Part shown: positions 33,281 to 41,981 of the stretch, one piece after another
Numbering within the stretch: the stretch's first letter is position 1
Layout of the letters: each line of letters begins with the position of its first letter
NCBI RefSeq assembly: GCF_000971975.1
Contig: NZ_LAQO01000034.1
Coordinates: 1 to 64,000 of the forward strand
Length of the DNA: 64,000 nt
Direction of reading: 5' to 3'
DNA from: Paenibacillus algorifonticola
GTDB lineage: Bacteria; Bacillota; Bacilli; Paenibacillales; Paenibacillaceae
Translations under genes and position numbers: made by a program
The notes under the pieces: generated by a model
Database searches by the model: none
Told to the model about the DNA's origin: nothing
The model's input: only the letters and a program-made list of their open reading frames with translations

Positions 33281-33913
33281 ATGGCGATGAAAAAGGAACA
33301 GCGCTCCGAAGAAACGAAGCGCTCCATCATAGCAGCGGCTGCGAAGCTGTTCGCAGCACGAGGTTACGAAAGTGTAAGCATTAGAGAAATCGCCAAGGAA
33401 GCAGGCTGCTCCCATACGACGATTTATATTTATTTTGAAGATAAGGAGGCGCTTCTTCACGCGTTGTCCATGCAGCCGCTAGAGGAGCTTCATTCGGCCT
33501 TAACCGTCGCTGCACAAGCAAAGGAATTGACGCCTAGTGAACAGCTGCAGCGGATCAATCGTCTTTTCATCCAGTTCTGTCTGGAGCATCGCAGCATGTA
33601 TACGGTATTCTTTGAAGCAAAATCGATCAGAGTGGATGAGCAGAGTCCGCAGCTTGCGATCAACGAGCTGCGAAACCAAATGTTTGCCACGTTGATGGGC
33701 GCCTTGCAGCGCTATCTCGATATTGAGGAAGGCGAAGCTTTGCTGCGCTGCTCCAGAACTTATTTTTATATGCTGCGAGGTATTATTGGAACCTATGCCC
33801 TATCAGAAGAGTCGCAGGAGTCCATTATAAATCGGCTATCCGACACATTTGATGATGCTTTTGAAGCGCTGCTATTAGGTTTGAAAATACAGCTTGGCAA
33901 AGGGGCTATGTAG
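33281..33913 (+). CDS. TetR/AcrR family transcriptional regulator
   Basis: 210 residues. The helix-turn-helix is textbook (KLFAARGYESVSIREIAKEAGCSHTTIYIYFEDKEALLHAL, about 23-63). The C-terminal helical domain is of the TetR_C type with no named ligand. ATG with GGAG ten bases upstream. It is very likely autoregulated through the two palindromes at 33225-33251. It heads an apparent operon with a 27-codon ORF and a membrane protein. Confidence 0.9.
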   Translation: MAMKKEQRSEETKRSIIAAAAKLFAARGYESVSIREIAKEAGCSHTTIYIYFEDKEALLHALSMQPLEELHSALTVAAQAKELTPSEQLQRINRLFIQFCLEHRSMYTVFFEAKSIRVDEQSPQLAINELRNQMFATLMGALQRYLDIEEGEALLRCSRTYFYMLRGIIGTYALSEESQESIINRLSDTFDDAFEALLLGLKIQLGKGAM

Positions 33914-33915
33914 CG

Positions 33916-33999
33916 ATGTCATTTATTGTTTTCATGCTGCTGTTCACTGTGTTATGTAATTGGCTGGACAAAAGAGTCGCATACAAGGAGGAATGCTAA
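33916..33999 (+). CDS. Small membrane protein, 27 residues
   Basis: It starts two bases after the tetR stop and ends exactly one base before the next ATG. The sequence MSFIVFMLLFTVLCNWLDKR plus seven residues is one hydrophobic helix with a charged tail. Its last codons carry the AAGGAGG ribosome binding site of the next gene, so it may simply be a coupling ORF. Confidence 0.4.
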   Translation: MSFIVFMLLFTVLCNWLDKRVAYKEEC

Positions 34000-34617
34000 A
34001 TGTTCGCAGGACATTTTGGATTGGCAGCTATTGTGAAGGCAAAAGCACCAGAGGTTCCGTTATGGGCACTTATGGTTAGCACGCAGCTTCTTGATATTGC
34101 TTTCGTACCGCTGCTGCTAAGCGGAGCTGAAACGATGGAGCCCATTGGACATGGCGGCTATGGCCAAAATATTATTCATGCGGATTATACTCACTCGTTA
34201 ATCGGAGCACTTGTTTTATCATTATTGGCAGGCCTGCTCGCTTGGCTACTCTGGAACAAGCGCAGCGCCGTCATCATTGGCTCGCTCTCATTCAGCCATT
34301 GGCTGTTCGACCTGATTTTTCACCATAGCGATATGCCGATTCTGCCCGGCAATATTGGCGATTTTCCACTGCTCGGCTTGCGGCTGTGGGAGCTGCCTGC
34401 CTTAAGCGCAGCGGTTGAAATTGTATTAATCGCGGCTGGAGCGCTGCTTTATTTTCGCTCCGTGCTGGCGCGTTCCAGAAGACAGGCCGAAACACCAGCT
34501 AACGGAAACCTCACGCTTAAGCAAAACAGGAATAGCCCGGTACGAGCTTATTGGGCAGGAGCTATTATGACTGCGCTATTGATACTTTCTTTTGCCACTG
34601 ACTATTTCAATTTATAA
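34000..34617 (+). CDS. YdjM-like membrane-bound putative metal-dependent hydrolase
   Basis: 205 residues with about five transmembrane helices. Histidines fall in the pattern of the DUF457/YdjM family: GHFGLA near the N-terminus, HADYTHSLIGA, and HWLFDLIFHHSDMPI. The family's reaction is unproven. It follows tetR and is likely regulated by it. The ATG has AAGGAGG upstream. Confidence 0.7.
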   Translation: MFAGHFGLAAIVKAKAPEVPLWALMVSTQLLDIAFVPLLLSGAETMEPIGHGGYGQNIIHADYTHSLIGALVLSLLAGLLAWLLWNKRSAVIIGSLSFSHWLFDLIFHHSDMPILPGNIGDFPLLGLRLWELPALSAAVEIVLIAAGALLYFRSVLARSRRQAETPANGNLTLKQNRNSPVRAYWAGAIMTALLILSFATDYFNL

Positions 34618-34710
34618 CTCCCCGGCAATACAACGGAACAATCTAGGGCGACACATCAGCTAAGCTGTATTAAAATTAAGCTAGTCCATGTTGATGGAAG
34701 GAGCCCTCAG

Positions 34711-36369
34711 ATGCTTGATTATACTAACAGCAAGAACAGTTGCCTAACTGGGGCGTTGTTTCACTTGCAGGCGGTTCAGGTCGTTACTGGCTCTGCCGAG
34801 CTGCTTCATATAGGAGACTCCGCTTGCAGCTACAGCCTGATTTTGATGCAAGTCGGCACATGCCGTCTTCTCACTGATGATGGAGAGCTGCTGCTTGAAG
34901 GCAACGGCTGTTTGCTCCCGCCCGGCACTGCTGCTGCCATACATGCTGTCAATTCCCTTCCTTTACTTTGCACCATCATTTGCTTTACCTCCAGCGAGCG
35001 GCTAGAGCACGACACATCGCCCTCCAAACGGCCTTCAGCTGAGCAGCATCGCTCCAATGAGCTTGCCGATGAGCTTGCCCCTTATTTCGGCAAGCTGTCC
35101 GTCAAGCAAATCAAGCAGGCGCTGCCGCTTGCTGAGCGACTCTATGCTGCTATTGAACCGCCGTACCCTCTAGCGTTAGCAGCCAGATTGCAATGCCACT
35201 CTCTTCTTTATGAGCTGCTGTTTATCCTTATGGATACAAATGCTCCTGAAAAGATTAGTGAGACACTGACGTCAGCGGAAGCAGCAGGCCGTACAGCCGC
35301 CTATATGAACGACCACTACAAAGAGCCGCTGTCCAGGCAGCAGCTTGCTGAGATGGCAGGGCTCAGCCCTTGGTATTATTCCCAATTGTTCAAACAAGTG
35401 CATGGTGTAAGCCCTATGGATTATCTCGTCAACGTCCGAATGCGCCATGCTAAGGAAATGCTGCTGCTTTCCAAACATAATCTGGAGCATATCGCTCAGC
35501 AAAGCGGGTACAGCAGCGAGTATTATTTCAGCCGGATTTTCAAGAAAAAGATGGGTCATGCCCCTACGATATATATGAAAAATACGGAACAGCGATTAGC
35601 CAATTTATGTTATCCCTTTGATGGACATTTGATGGCACTAGAAATGAATAGCTACGCATCGCATGTAGATATGCTGGCTCACCATCGAAGCACCTACTTT
35701 CATAAAATCAGCTATCCGTTAGCCAGTGGCGTAGAGCCTGAGCGGAATTTACGTATTTTGCGCCAAGCCAGGCCTTATCTCATCGTCAGAGAAAAAAATC
35801 AAATGCTGCAAAACGATGAGCATCTGCACTCTATCGCTCCCGTATTCGGAGTATGCTGGGAGCTCGGCTGGCGCAAGCATTTACAGGAAATTGCCGGTGT
35901 GCTGCGCCGGGAGAAGCATGCCGAGCAGTGGCTAGAGAGCTATGAACAGCAAGCAGCAGACGTGCGCCGCAAAGCTATTCATTCCTATGAAGGCGCTACT
36001 TCTGTCATTCTCGTCATCTACGAGTCTGAGCTGTATTTATACGGCAGGCGAAATATAGGAGATGTGTGGTTCAACGATTTGCATATGCGCGCTCCTTTTC
36101 CGCTTGAGCATTTGCCGTTTAAAGAGAAAGAAACGACACTTGAAGAACTGGTGCAATGGGATGCTGATATCATTTTGCTGCATATTTATGAAGACAGCCA
36201 TTCCCAAAGCTACGCCCGAATGCTTCAGCAGGACCCCAGATGGCAGGCGCTTAACGCTGTACGCAGGCAGCGGGTCTATCCACTGCAAGGGCCCGCGTGG
36301 CGCGAATATTCCGCCTACTCTCACATGCTTATGCTGAAGCGTTTCGACCAAATGCTAGATGCCTATTAA
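34711..36369 (+). CDS. AraC regulator fused to a siderophore-binding domain, Btr-like
   Basis: 552 residues. The N-terminal cupin-like part spans about 10-100. The AraC helix-turn-helix pair is at about 190-290 (QQLAEMAGLSPWYYSQLFKQVHGVSPMDYL and LEHIAQQSGYSSEYYFSRIFKKKMG). An FecB/FhuD-type binding domain follows (about 305-552). This is the layout of B. subtilis Btr (YbbB), a cytoplasmic regulator that binds a siderophore and activates its uptake genes. It precedes a binding lipoprotein and a reductase gene, which are its probable targets. Ligand identity is not known. Confidence 0.9.
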   Translation: MLDYTNSKNSCLTGALFHLQAVQVVTGSAELLHIGDSACSYSLILMQVGTCRLLTDDGELLLEGNGCLLPPGTAAAIHAVNSLPLLCTIICFTSSERLEHDTSPSKRPSAEQHRSNELADELAPYFGKLSVKQIKQALPLAERLYAAIEPPYPLALAARLQCHSLLYELLFILMDTNAPEKISETLTSAEAAGRTAAYMNDHYKEPLSRQQLAEMAGLSPWYYSQLFKQVHGVSPMDYLVNVRMRHAKEMLLLSKHNLEHIAQQSGYSSEYYFSRIFKKKMGHAPTIYMKNTEQRLANLCYPFDGHLMALEMNSYASHVDMLAHHRSTYFHKISYPLASGVEPERNLRILRQARPYLIVREKNQMLQNDEHLHSIAPVFGVCWELGWRKHLQEIAGVLRREKHAEQWLESYEQQAADVRRKAIHSYEGATSVILVIYESELYLYGRRNIGDVWFNDLHMRAPFPLEHLPFKEKETTLEELVQWDADIILLHIYEDSHSQSYARMLQQDPRWQALNAVRRQRVYPLQGPAWREYSAYSHMLMLKRFDQMLDAY

Positions 36370-36463
36370 ACGTCAGGCACCCTCCTTCGCACATTCGTGC
36401 AAAAATATCGCTCAAACAGCTATGGAGGTTCTCCAAAAAGCGTGCTATCTTTGATAACTGTAT

Positions 36464-36478
36464 TGAGAACTTTTATCA
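36464..36478 (+). promoter_or_regulatory. Candidate Fur box
   Basis: TGAGAAC-T-TTTATCA resembles the Fur 7-1-7 consensus (11 of 15), with another TGATAAC at 36452-36458. It lies 16 bp before the lipoprotein gene. Confidence 0.5.
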
Positions 36479-36493
36479 AATGGAGGGTAAGCC

Positions 36494-37534
36494 ATGAACG
36501 CTTTAAGTTTAAACAGAAAGATGGGAGCCACTTTGCTGCTCCTTATGTGCCTGCTGCTCGCAGCTTGCGGAAGCTCAACAGCAAACAAGGGAGCTGATCA
36601 TTCAGCTGTTCCTTCAGCTAATACAGTGGAGAAAGAGACGGGGAGCTCGGCTGCGACTGGCGGGAAAGAAATTAAACATTTAATGGGCGTTACGCAGGTG
36701 CCAGCTAAGCCGCAGCGCGTATTCGTCATGCAAAATGAATATGCCGATCATATGCTGACCATTGGCGAGAAGCCTTATGCTATTTTGGTCACTCCGCAAT
36801 ATAATGATAAGCTGCTGCCCTACATTGCAGGCAAGCTTGGAGAGGTTGAGCTTGTAAAGGGCGGCAGCGAAGTGCTGAACTTGGAAGAAATACTTGAGCT
36901 TAAACCCGACCTCATTCTTTCCGGGAAAGGTGTAGGAGAACAAGCATACAACGAGCTTTCAAAAATAGCGCCTACTGTAGTGCTCGGTGTTCCCGACCGC
37001 AGCGAGACTGCATCAAAAGATCCTAATGCCGGCCTTGTAGCCGATGACTGGCAAATCGATTTGATGAAGATCGCCGAAATTTTCGGCAAGGAGGACACAG
37101 CCAAACAGGAAATTGCCAAGCTGGACGAGAAGATGCAGGCAGCGAGCGCTGAAATCGCCGCCTTGCCAAGCAAACGAATCGCTTATATTCGCGTGCGTGA
37201 CAATGAGCTGCAGTTGTATGGGACAGAGGGCCATCCACTCAATTATTTATTGTTCGACAAGCTTGGCTTCCAACCATCGGCCCTTGCTCAAGTGGAACGC
37301 ATGGATTTGTCACAGGAAAAAATTCCCGAGTTGGGTGCAGATTATATCTTTATGCAAGCAGACGGTGCTGATGGCGAGAAGCTGATGGGAGAAATCACGC
37401 AAAGCTCACTGTGGCAAAACGTCGAAGCTGTCAAAAAAAATCAGGTTTTCATTCCTGAATATTGGCTTTACTTGAGCTGGGGCAAGCTCGGCCGGGAAGC
37501 AATTATCGATCAAATTGTGGAGTTTATTAAATAA
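36494..37534 (+). CDS. Iron-siderophore ABC transporter substrate-binding lipoprotein
   Basis: 346 residues. A lipoprotein signal with lipobox LAAC (Cys at about residue 25) is followed by a Ser/Ala-rich linker and a two-lobe FecB/FhuD fold (RVFVMQNEYADHMLTIGEKPYAI; LEEILELKPDLILSG; the final lobe ends at GREAIIDQIVEFIK). It captures a ferric siderophore outside the membrane. No permease or ATPase genes follow, so it must use transporters encoded elsewhere. ATG with GGAGGG upstream, just after the Fur-like site. Confidence 0.92.
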   Translation: MNALSLNRKMGATLLLLMCLLLAACGSSTANKGADHSAVPSANTVEKETGSSAATGGKEIKHLMGVTQVPAKPQRVFVMQNEYADHMLTIGEKPYAILVTPQYNDKLLPYIAGKLGEVELVKGGSEVLNLEEILELKPDLILSGKGVGEQAYNELSKIAPTVVLGVPDRSETASKDPNAGLVADDWQIDLMKIAEIFGKEDTAKQEIAKLDEKMQAASAEIAALPSKRIAYIRVRDNELQLYGTEGHPLNYLLFDKLGFQPSALAQVERMDLSQEKIPELGADYIFMQADGADGEKLMGEITQSSLWQNVEAVKKNQVFIPEYWLYLSWGKLGREAIIDQIVEFIK

Positions 37535-37540
37535 AACAAT

Positions 37541-38365
37541 ATGAGTGAGCCATTGGAACAAGGGCCTCGGCAAGATGCCCTCCTATACATTCGAGAGCAT
37601 TTTTGTATCAGCATGCAGCAGCGGGGGGAGCCTGCCTATCCTTTTTCGTCTGGTGACCTGCTTAGCCCCGAAGCTTTAAAACCTGTTCTGGCCAAACAAG
37701 CCGAACAGCTTGGCCATCCAAATTCGATTGTGACAGGCACCTTATTTGCCAAACGATATTCTGTTTTGGTAATGGGACTTGTAGCTGCCTTCAGCTTGTT
37801 TGATTGTATATTGGATATAAAGCCGGACAATATCCGCTTTAAATTAACGAAGGAAGCGGAAATGGAATATCAAATTTTACAATCTCCTATCCGTATGTTG
37901 CCTGCTGAAAAGGTGGAGCTTAGGAGCATAGCAGCGGCCGATTTCGCCTCCGCTCTCTTTCTGGAGCATATTAAACCCGTGTTTGCAGCAGTCTCTGTTT
38001 ATACCGGGGCAAAGCTTCCGCATATGTGGTCACTTGTCTCCCATAATCTTCAAAACTTATTTCTGCGGCTGGAGCTTCAATGCCTCACTGAGGAGGCCGC
38101 GTCTCGGCGAAGAATGCTTTCTGCTGATCGCGAGCTTCTGCTAGCGCCCTTGCTGCATACGCCATCAGCCGTTTTTGAAAATCCGCTGGCGTTGAAGCTG
38201 CGCAGCTTCTCACACGAAACGCGTCAAGATGAGTCTTTTTATTTACGCAGGCACTGCTGCCTTGCTTACCGCCTATCCTTGGATGGAGAAGCGCATGGTA
38301 ATTGCCTTACCTGTCCTAAAGCAACGGTACAAGAAAGGCTCGCCAAATGGGCTGAGGAATGCTAA
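37541..38365 (+). CDS. FhuF-like ferric siderophore reductase
   Basis: 274 residues. The C-terminus has the FhuF signature of four cysteines (HCCLAY...GNCLTCPK, a CC-x10-C-x2-C arrangement) that binds a [2Fe-2S] cluster. The middle part (GLVAAFSLFDCILDI and SHNLQNLFLRLELQ) is helical. Such proteins reduce Fe(III)-siderophore to release iron. It starts seven bases after the lipoprotein stop with a poor ribosome binding site, so translation is coupled. The terminator at 38414-38476 ends the set. Confidence 0.85.
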   Translation: MSEPLEQGPRQDALLYIREHFCISMQQRGEPAYPFSSGDLLSPEALKPVLAKQAEQLGHPNSIVTGTLFAKRYSVLVMGLVAAFSLFDCILDIKPDNIRFKLTKEAEMEYQILQSPIRMLPAEKVELRSIAAADFASALFLEHIKPVFAAVSVYTGAKLPHMWSLVSHNLQNLFLRLELQCLTEEAASRRRMLSADRELLLAPLLHTPSAVFENPLALKLRSFSHETRQDESFYLRRHCCLAYRLSLDGEAHGNCLTCPKATVQERLAKWAEEC

Positions 38366-38413
38366 GCACGGGTCGTTAAGCAAAGGTACTGTAAGCGATA
38401 GATGTCAGGCACT

Positions 38414-38476
38414 AAGCAAGCAAAAATGTCAGCTGTGCGCTATAAAGCGAGACAGCTGCGTTTTTGCTTGCTTTTT
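38414..38476 (+). terminator. Terminator of the siderophore gene set
   Basis: Long stem AAGCAAGCAAAAA / TTTTTGCTTGCTT with inner CAGCTGT / ACAGCTG, followed by T5. Confidence 0.85.
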
Positions 38477-38548
38477 GTTATTCGTGTGCAAAATTTGATC
38501 CTCTGTCTCTTCATGCTAGCTCTCCCCTTTCCCAAGCTCTATTATAAT

Positions 38549-39025
38549 CAAGGGGAGACGCTGATTGGCAACGCATTTTCCAGCTTCACAGGCGGAAAAG
38601 GTGCCAATCAGGCAGTAGCCTGCGCAAGGCTTGGTGCTGTGGTTACCATGATTGGCTGCGTCGGCGAGGATGCAATGGCACAGCAGCTGAGGGATGCACT
38701 TGGCGCCGAAGGCATCGATATGCATTATGTGAAAACGGTTCCTCATAAAGCAACCGGCATCGCCGCCATTAACGTCACCGAAGATGACAATCGCATTATC
38801 TTCATTCCGGGTGAAAACCACTGCTTGCTCCCGGAAAATGTCCTTGTATTGAAGCATGTTATAGCCGCCTCAGATATGGCGATGCAGCAGCATGAAATCC
38901 CGCTTGAAACGGTCGAAGCTTCCATCAAGCTCGCGCATTCACTCGGCATTCCTGTAATTTTGAACCCAGCGCCTGCTAGTATAATCCCTTCTTCTTGCGC
39001 CTGCCTATTGACAATCGGCATCTAG
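38549..39025 (+). pseudogene. Truncated second copy of rbsK
   Basis: 38549-38977 encodes 143 residues that align without gaps to residues 26-168 of the intact RbsK next door (39172-39600), differing at about 13 positions. It keeps the GGKGANQA ribokinase motif but lacks the first substrate-binding strand and the whole ATP-binding, catalytic half (GAGDTF). After codon PAPA it runs into unrelated sequence and stops. The upstream frame back to 38402 is unrelated and overlaps the previous terminator. Its 3' end overlaps the rbs promoter (39008-39036). Confidence 0.88.
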
Positions 39026-39036
39026 CGGCTTAAAAT
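39008..39036 (+). promoter_or_regulatory. rbs operon promoter
   Basis: -35 TTGACA (39008-39013), 17-bp spacer, -10 TAAAAT (39031-39036). Confidence 0.8.
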
Positions 39037-39046
39037 GAGAAACATC

Positions 39047-39068
39047 GATGTGTAACCGATTACACATC
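39047..39068. promoter_or_regulatory. rbs operator, probable RbsR site
   Basis: GATGTGTAACCGATTACACATC is palindromic at 20 of 22 positions, with the central CG typical of LacI-family operators. It lies just downstream of the -10, so bound RbsR would block transcription. Confidence 0.8.
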
Positions 39069-39096
39069 ACACATTCAGCAAACAAGAGGTGTTCCT

Positions 39097-40005
39097 ATGG
39101 CTCAAGCGAAAATTACCGTCATTGGCAGTTTAAATATCGATATGGTAACAGAAACGGATGTTATGCCTCAGCAAGGCGAGACTTTAATTGGCAACGCTTT
39201 CTCAAGCTTTACAGGCGGAAAAGGCGCGAACCAGGCTGTAGCCTGTGCAAGGCTTGGAGCAGCGGTTACAATGATTGGCTGTGTCGGCGAGGATGCAATG
39301 GCGCAGCAGTTGAGGGATGCACTTGGTGCGGAGAACATTGATATGACATATGTGAAAACGGTTCCCTATAAGGCAACCGGTATCGCTGCGATAACCGTCA
39401 CGGAAGGCGACAATCGCATCATCGTCATTCCAGGTGCAAACCACTGCTTGCTGCCGGAGGATGTACTTGCACTGAAAGAAGTCATCGCCGCGTCCGATAT
39501 GGTGATGCTTCAGCATGAAATACCGCTTGAAACCGTTGAGGCATCTATTAAGCTTGCCCATTCCCTTGGTATTCCAGTCATTTTGAATCCTGCCCCTGCG
39601 GTAAGACTGCCCGAGCAGCTGCTAGCCCAGCTTCATCTTATTACGCCGAATGAATCCGAGCTGGCTATTGTAACGGGGCTGGAGCGCAAGAACACGCCAG
39701 AATCCCTGCTGGAGCAATATCCGAATCCAATCGTAATGACAGCGGGAAGCAGCGGTGCTTATTACAAAGGAGCAAATGGCGAATTGGGCCATATTCCTGG
39801 TTATAAGGTCGAAGTTGTAGATACGACAGGTGCAGGCGATACGTTTAATGGCGCTTTAGCTGTAAAGCTAAGCGAAGGGGCCTCTCTTCAGGAAGCTGCC
39901 CAGTTTGCCGTTGCCGCAAGCGCATTGTCTGTCACAAAGCTTGGCGCACAAAGCGGTATGCCGCTTCGGCATGCTGTCGAGGCATTCATTAAGCAGTCAA
40001 ACTGA
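39097..40005 (+). CDS. rbsK: Ribokinase
   Basis: 302 residues, PfkB family. It phosphorylates ribose to ribose 5-phosphate. The substrate-site motif GGKGANQA is at about 41-48, and the anion-hole/catalytic motif DTTGAGDTFNGALA at about 246-259, with the catalytic Asp. It is the first gene of rbsKDACB. ATG with AAGAGGTG upstream. A truncated paralogous copy lies directly upstream. Confidence 0.97.
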   Translation: MAQAKITVIGSLNIDMVTETDVMPQQGETLIGNAFSSFTGGKGANQAVACARLGAAVTMIGCVGEDAMAQQLRDALGAENIDMTYVKTVPYKATGIAAITVTEGDNRIIVIPGANHCLLPEDVLALKEVIAASDMVMLQHEIPLETVEASIKLAHSLGIPVILNPAPAVRLPEQLLAQLHLITPNESELAIVTGLERKNTPESLLEQYPNPIVMTAGSSGAYYKGANGELGHIPGYKVEVVDTTGAGDTFNGALAVKLSEGASLQEAAQFAVAASALSVTKLGAQSGMPLRHAVEAFIKQSN

Positions 40006-40046
40006 TGCTCCACACCGAAATTGAATTGACTTGAAAGGATATTTCC

Positions 40047-40445
40047 ATGAAAAAAATAGGCATACTAAACAGCGAAATTACATCCGTACTTGGTCGACTT
40101 GGGCATACAGACTGCATCGTTATTGCCGATTGCGGCCTGCCGATACCCGATTCGGTAAAGCGCATTGATCTGGCGCTTATGCCCGGCCTCCCTTCTTTTA
40201 TGGATACACTCGGGGCCGTGCTTGCAGATATGGAGGTAGAGAAGGCTGTTATCGCCGTAGAGATGACGACGCATAACGCAGCACTTCATCCAAAAATGCT
40301 GAAGCAGCTGGGCAATATCACCATTCAAGAAGTTTCACATGAGCAATTGAAAGCGTTAACGCATCAGGCCAAGGCGGTCATCCGTACAGGCGAGGCGACC
40401 CCATACGCAAACATCATTCTTCAAGCAGGCGTTATCTTCAAGTAA
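40047..40445 (+). CDS. rbsD: D-ribose pyranase
   Basis: 132 residues. RbsD converts beta-pyranose to beta-furanose ribose for the kinase. Conserved features: MKKIGILNSEI at the N-terminus, GHTDCIVIADCGLPIP with the catalytic His, and the C-terminal RTGEATPYANIILQAGV block. Full length. AAAGG precedes the ATG. Confidence 0.97.
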   Translation: MKKIGILNSEITSVLGRLGHTDCIVIADCGLPIPDSVKRIDLALMPGLPSFMDTLGAVLADMEVEKAVIAVEMTTHNAALHPKMLKQLGNITIQEVSHEQLKALTHQAKAVIRTGEATPYANIILQAGVIFK

Positions 40446-40478
40446 AGCTGCCGCAGCTTGAGCAAAGGAGGAGAGCAG

Positions 40479-41981
40479 ATGGAATATTTAATCGAAATGA
40501 CAGGCATTCATAAATCCTTCTCATCCGTACAAGTATTGAAAAATGCCGCTTTCCGGCTTAAAGCAGGTGAGATTCATGCTTTAATGGGCGAAAACGGCGC
40601 GGGCAAGTCAACGCTCATGAAAATTTTGACCGGCGTTTACAAGGCTGATGCAGGCACAATTAAAGTAAAGGGTAAAGAAACCGCCTTCGCGAACCCCACA
40701 GAAGCAGAAAATAGCGGTGTCGCTATCATTCATCAGGAGCTTAACATTATTCCTAAGCTGACTGTCGCCGAGAATATGTTTCTCGGTCGGCAGCTTGTAT
40801 ATGGTCGGACCGGCATTTTACGGGATAAGGAAATGAAGAATAAGACCCGGGAGTATATGCAGCGCCTCGGCGTCGAGCTGGACCCAGATGCTGTAGCAGA
40901 AAGCTTGTCAATCGGCCAGCAGCAAATGATCGAAATTGCGAAAGCGCTGTCTAAAAATGCCGAGGTGCTCATTATGGATGAGCCCACAGCCGCGCTGACC
41001 GACCGAGAGATTGAATCGCTGTTCCAAATTATGAATCAGCTGCGCAGCGAAGGCGTTGGCATCGTCTACATTTCCCACCGGATGGAAGAAATTTTCCGCA
41101 TGTGTGATGAAATTTCTGTCCTGCGAGACGGTTCATTTCTAGGGACGGAACAGACGGCCAGTACAACCGTACAGCACATTGTCCGCTTGATGGTAGGTCG
41201 AGAAATTGGCGACCGCTATCCTGAACGCCGCACGGTTATAGGTTCGGAGCGTCTTCGAGTCAGTGGTTTAAGCGATGGCAAAAAGCTGAACGATATTAGC
41301 TTTTCGGTTAAAGCCGGCGAAATTGTAGGTGTTGCCGGTTTAATGGGCGCCGGTAGAACCGAAATTATGCGTTTATTGTTTGGAGCAGATAAGAAGAAAA
41401 AAGGCCAAGTTTGGCTTGACGGCAAGGTGGTCAACATCAGCGATCCAGCCAGCGCCATTCAAGCCGGCATCGTCTTTGTCACTGAAGACCGGAAGCATCA
41501 AGGCCTGATTCTAGATATGTCCGTCCGCGAAAATTTATCGCTGACCAATTATCCTTTTATAGCAGGCAAGGGCATCATCAGCAGCGGCAAGGAACAGGAA
41601 TTGTCCGAGCAAATGATAAAGCGCTTTAATATTCGCACCCGCGATGCCGAGCAGACCGTAAAATCGCTCAGCGGGGGCAATCAGCAAAAAATCGCAATTG
41701 GCAAATGGCTCGGCAAGCTGCCGAAGGTATTTATTATGGACGAGCCCACCCGCGGCGTAGACGTTGGCGCCAAGAAGGAAATCTACAGCATGATGAACGA
41801 GCTTAGCGAGCAAGGAGTCGCCATTATTATGGTGTCCTCGGATCTTCCTGAGGTGCTCGGTGTAAGCGACCGCGTCATTGTCGTACATGAAGGACGTATC
41901 GCTTCTGTACTCGACAAAACGCAAATGAATCAGGAAGCAATTATGCATGCGGCGACTGGAGGAAGCAGCAATGGCCATTAA
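40479..41981 (+). CDS. rbsA: Ribose ABC transporter ATP-binding protein
   Basis: About 500 residues with two ABC cassettes. The first has Walker A GENGAGKST and signature LSIGQQQ; the second has a degenerate P-loop (GLMGAGRTE), signature LSGGNQQ and Walker B VFIMDEPT. This asymmetry is normal for sugar ABC ATPases of the RbsA/MglA class. ATG 40479 has GGAGGAG well spaced; the earlier TTG at 40458 would put that site inside the gene. It overlaps rbsC by 11 bp. Confidence 0.97.
   Translation: MEYLIEMTGIHKSFSSVQVLKNAAFRLKAGEIHALMGENGAGKSTLMKILTGVYKADAGTIKVKGKETAFANPTEAENSGVAIIHQELNIIPKLTVAENMFLGRQLVYGRTGILRDKEMKNKTREYMQRLGVELDPDAVAESLSIGQQQMIEIAKALSKNAEVLIMDEPTAALTDREIESLFQIMNQLRSEGVGIVYISHRMEEIFRMCDEISVLRDGSFLGTEQTASTTVQHIVRLMVGREIGDRYPERRTVIGSERLRVSGLSDGKKLNDISFSVKAGEIVGVAGLMGAGRTEIMRLLFGADKKKKGQVWLDGKVVNISDPASAIQAGIVFVTEDRKHQGLILDMSVRENLSLTNYPFIAGKGIISSGKEQELSEQMIKRFNIRTRDAEQTVKSLSGGNQQKIAIGKWLGKLPKVFIMDEPTRGVDVGAKKEIYSMMNELSEQGVAIIMVSSDLPEVLGVSDRVIVVHEGRIASVLDKTQMNQEAIMHAATGGSSNGH

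Noticed and set aside
38402..38548. Upstream extension of the truncated rbsK frame
   Set aside because: The first 49 codons cover the previous terminator and are unlike any ribokinase; there is no ribosome binding site.
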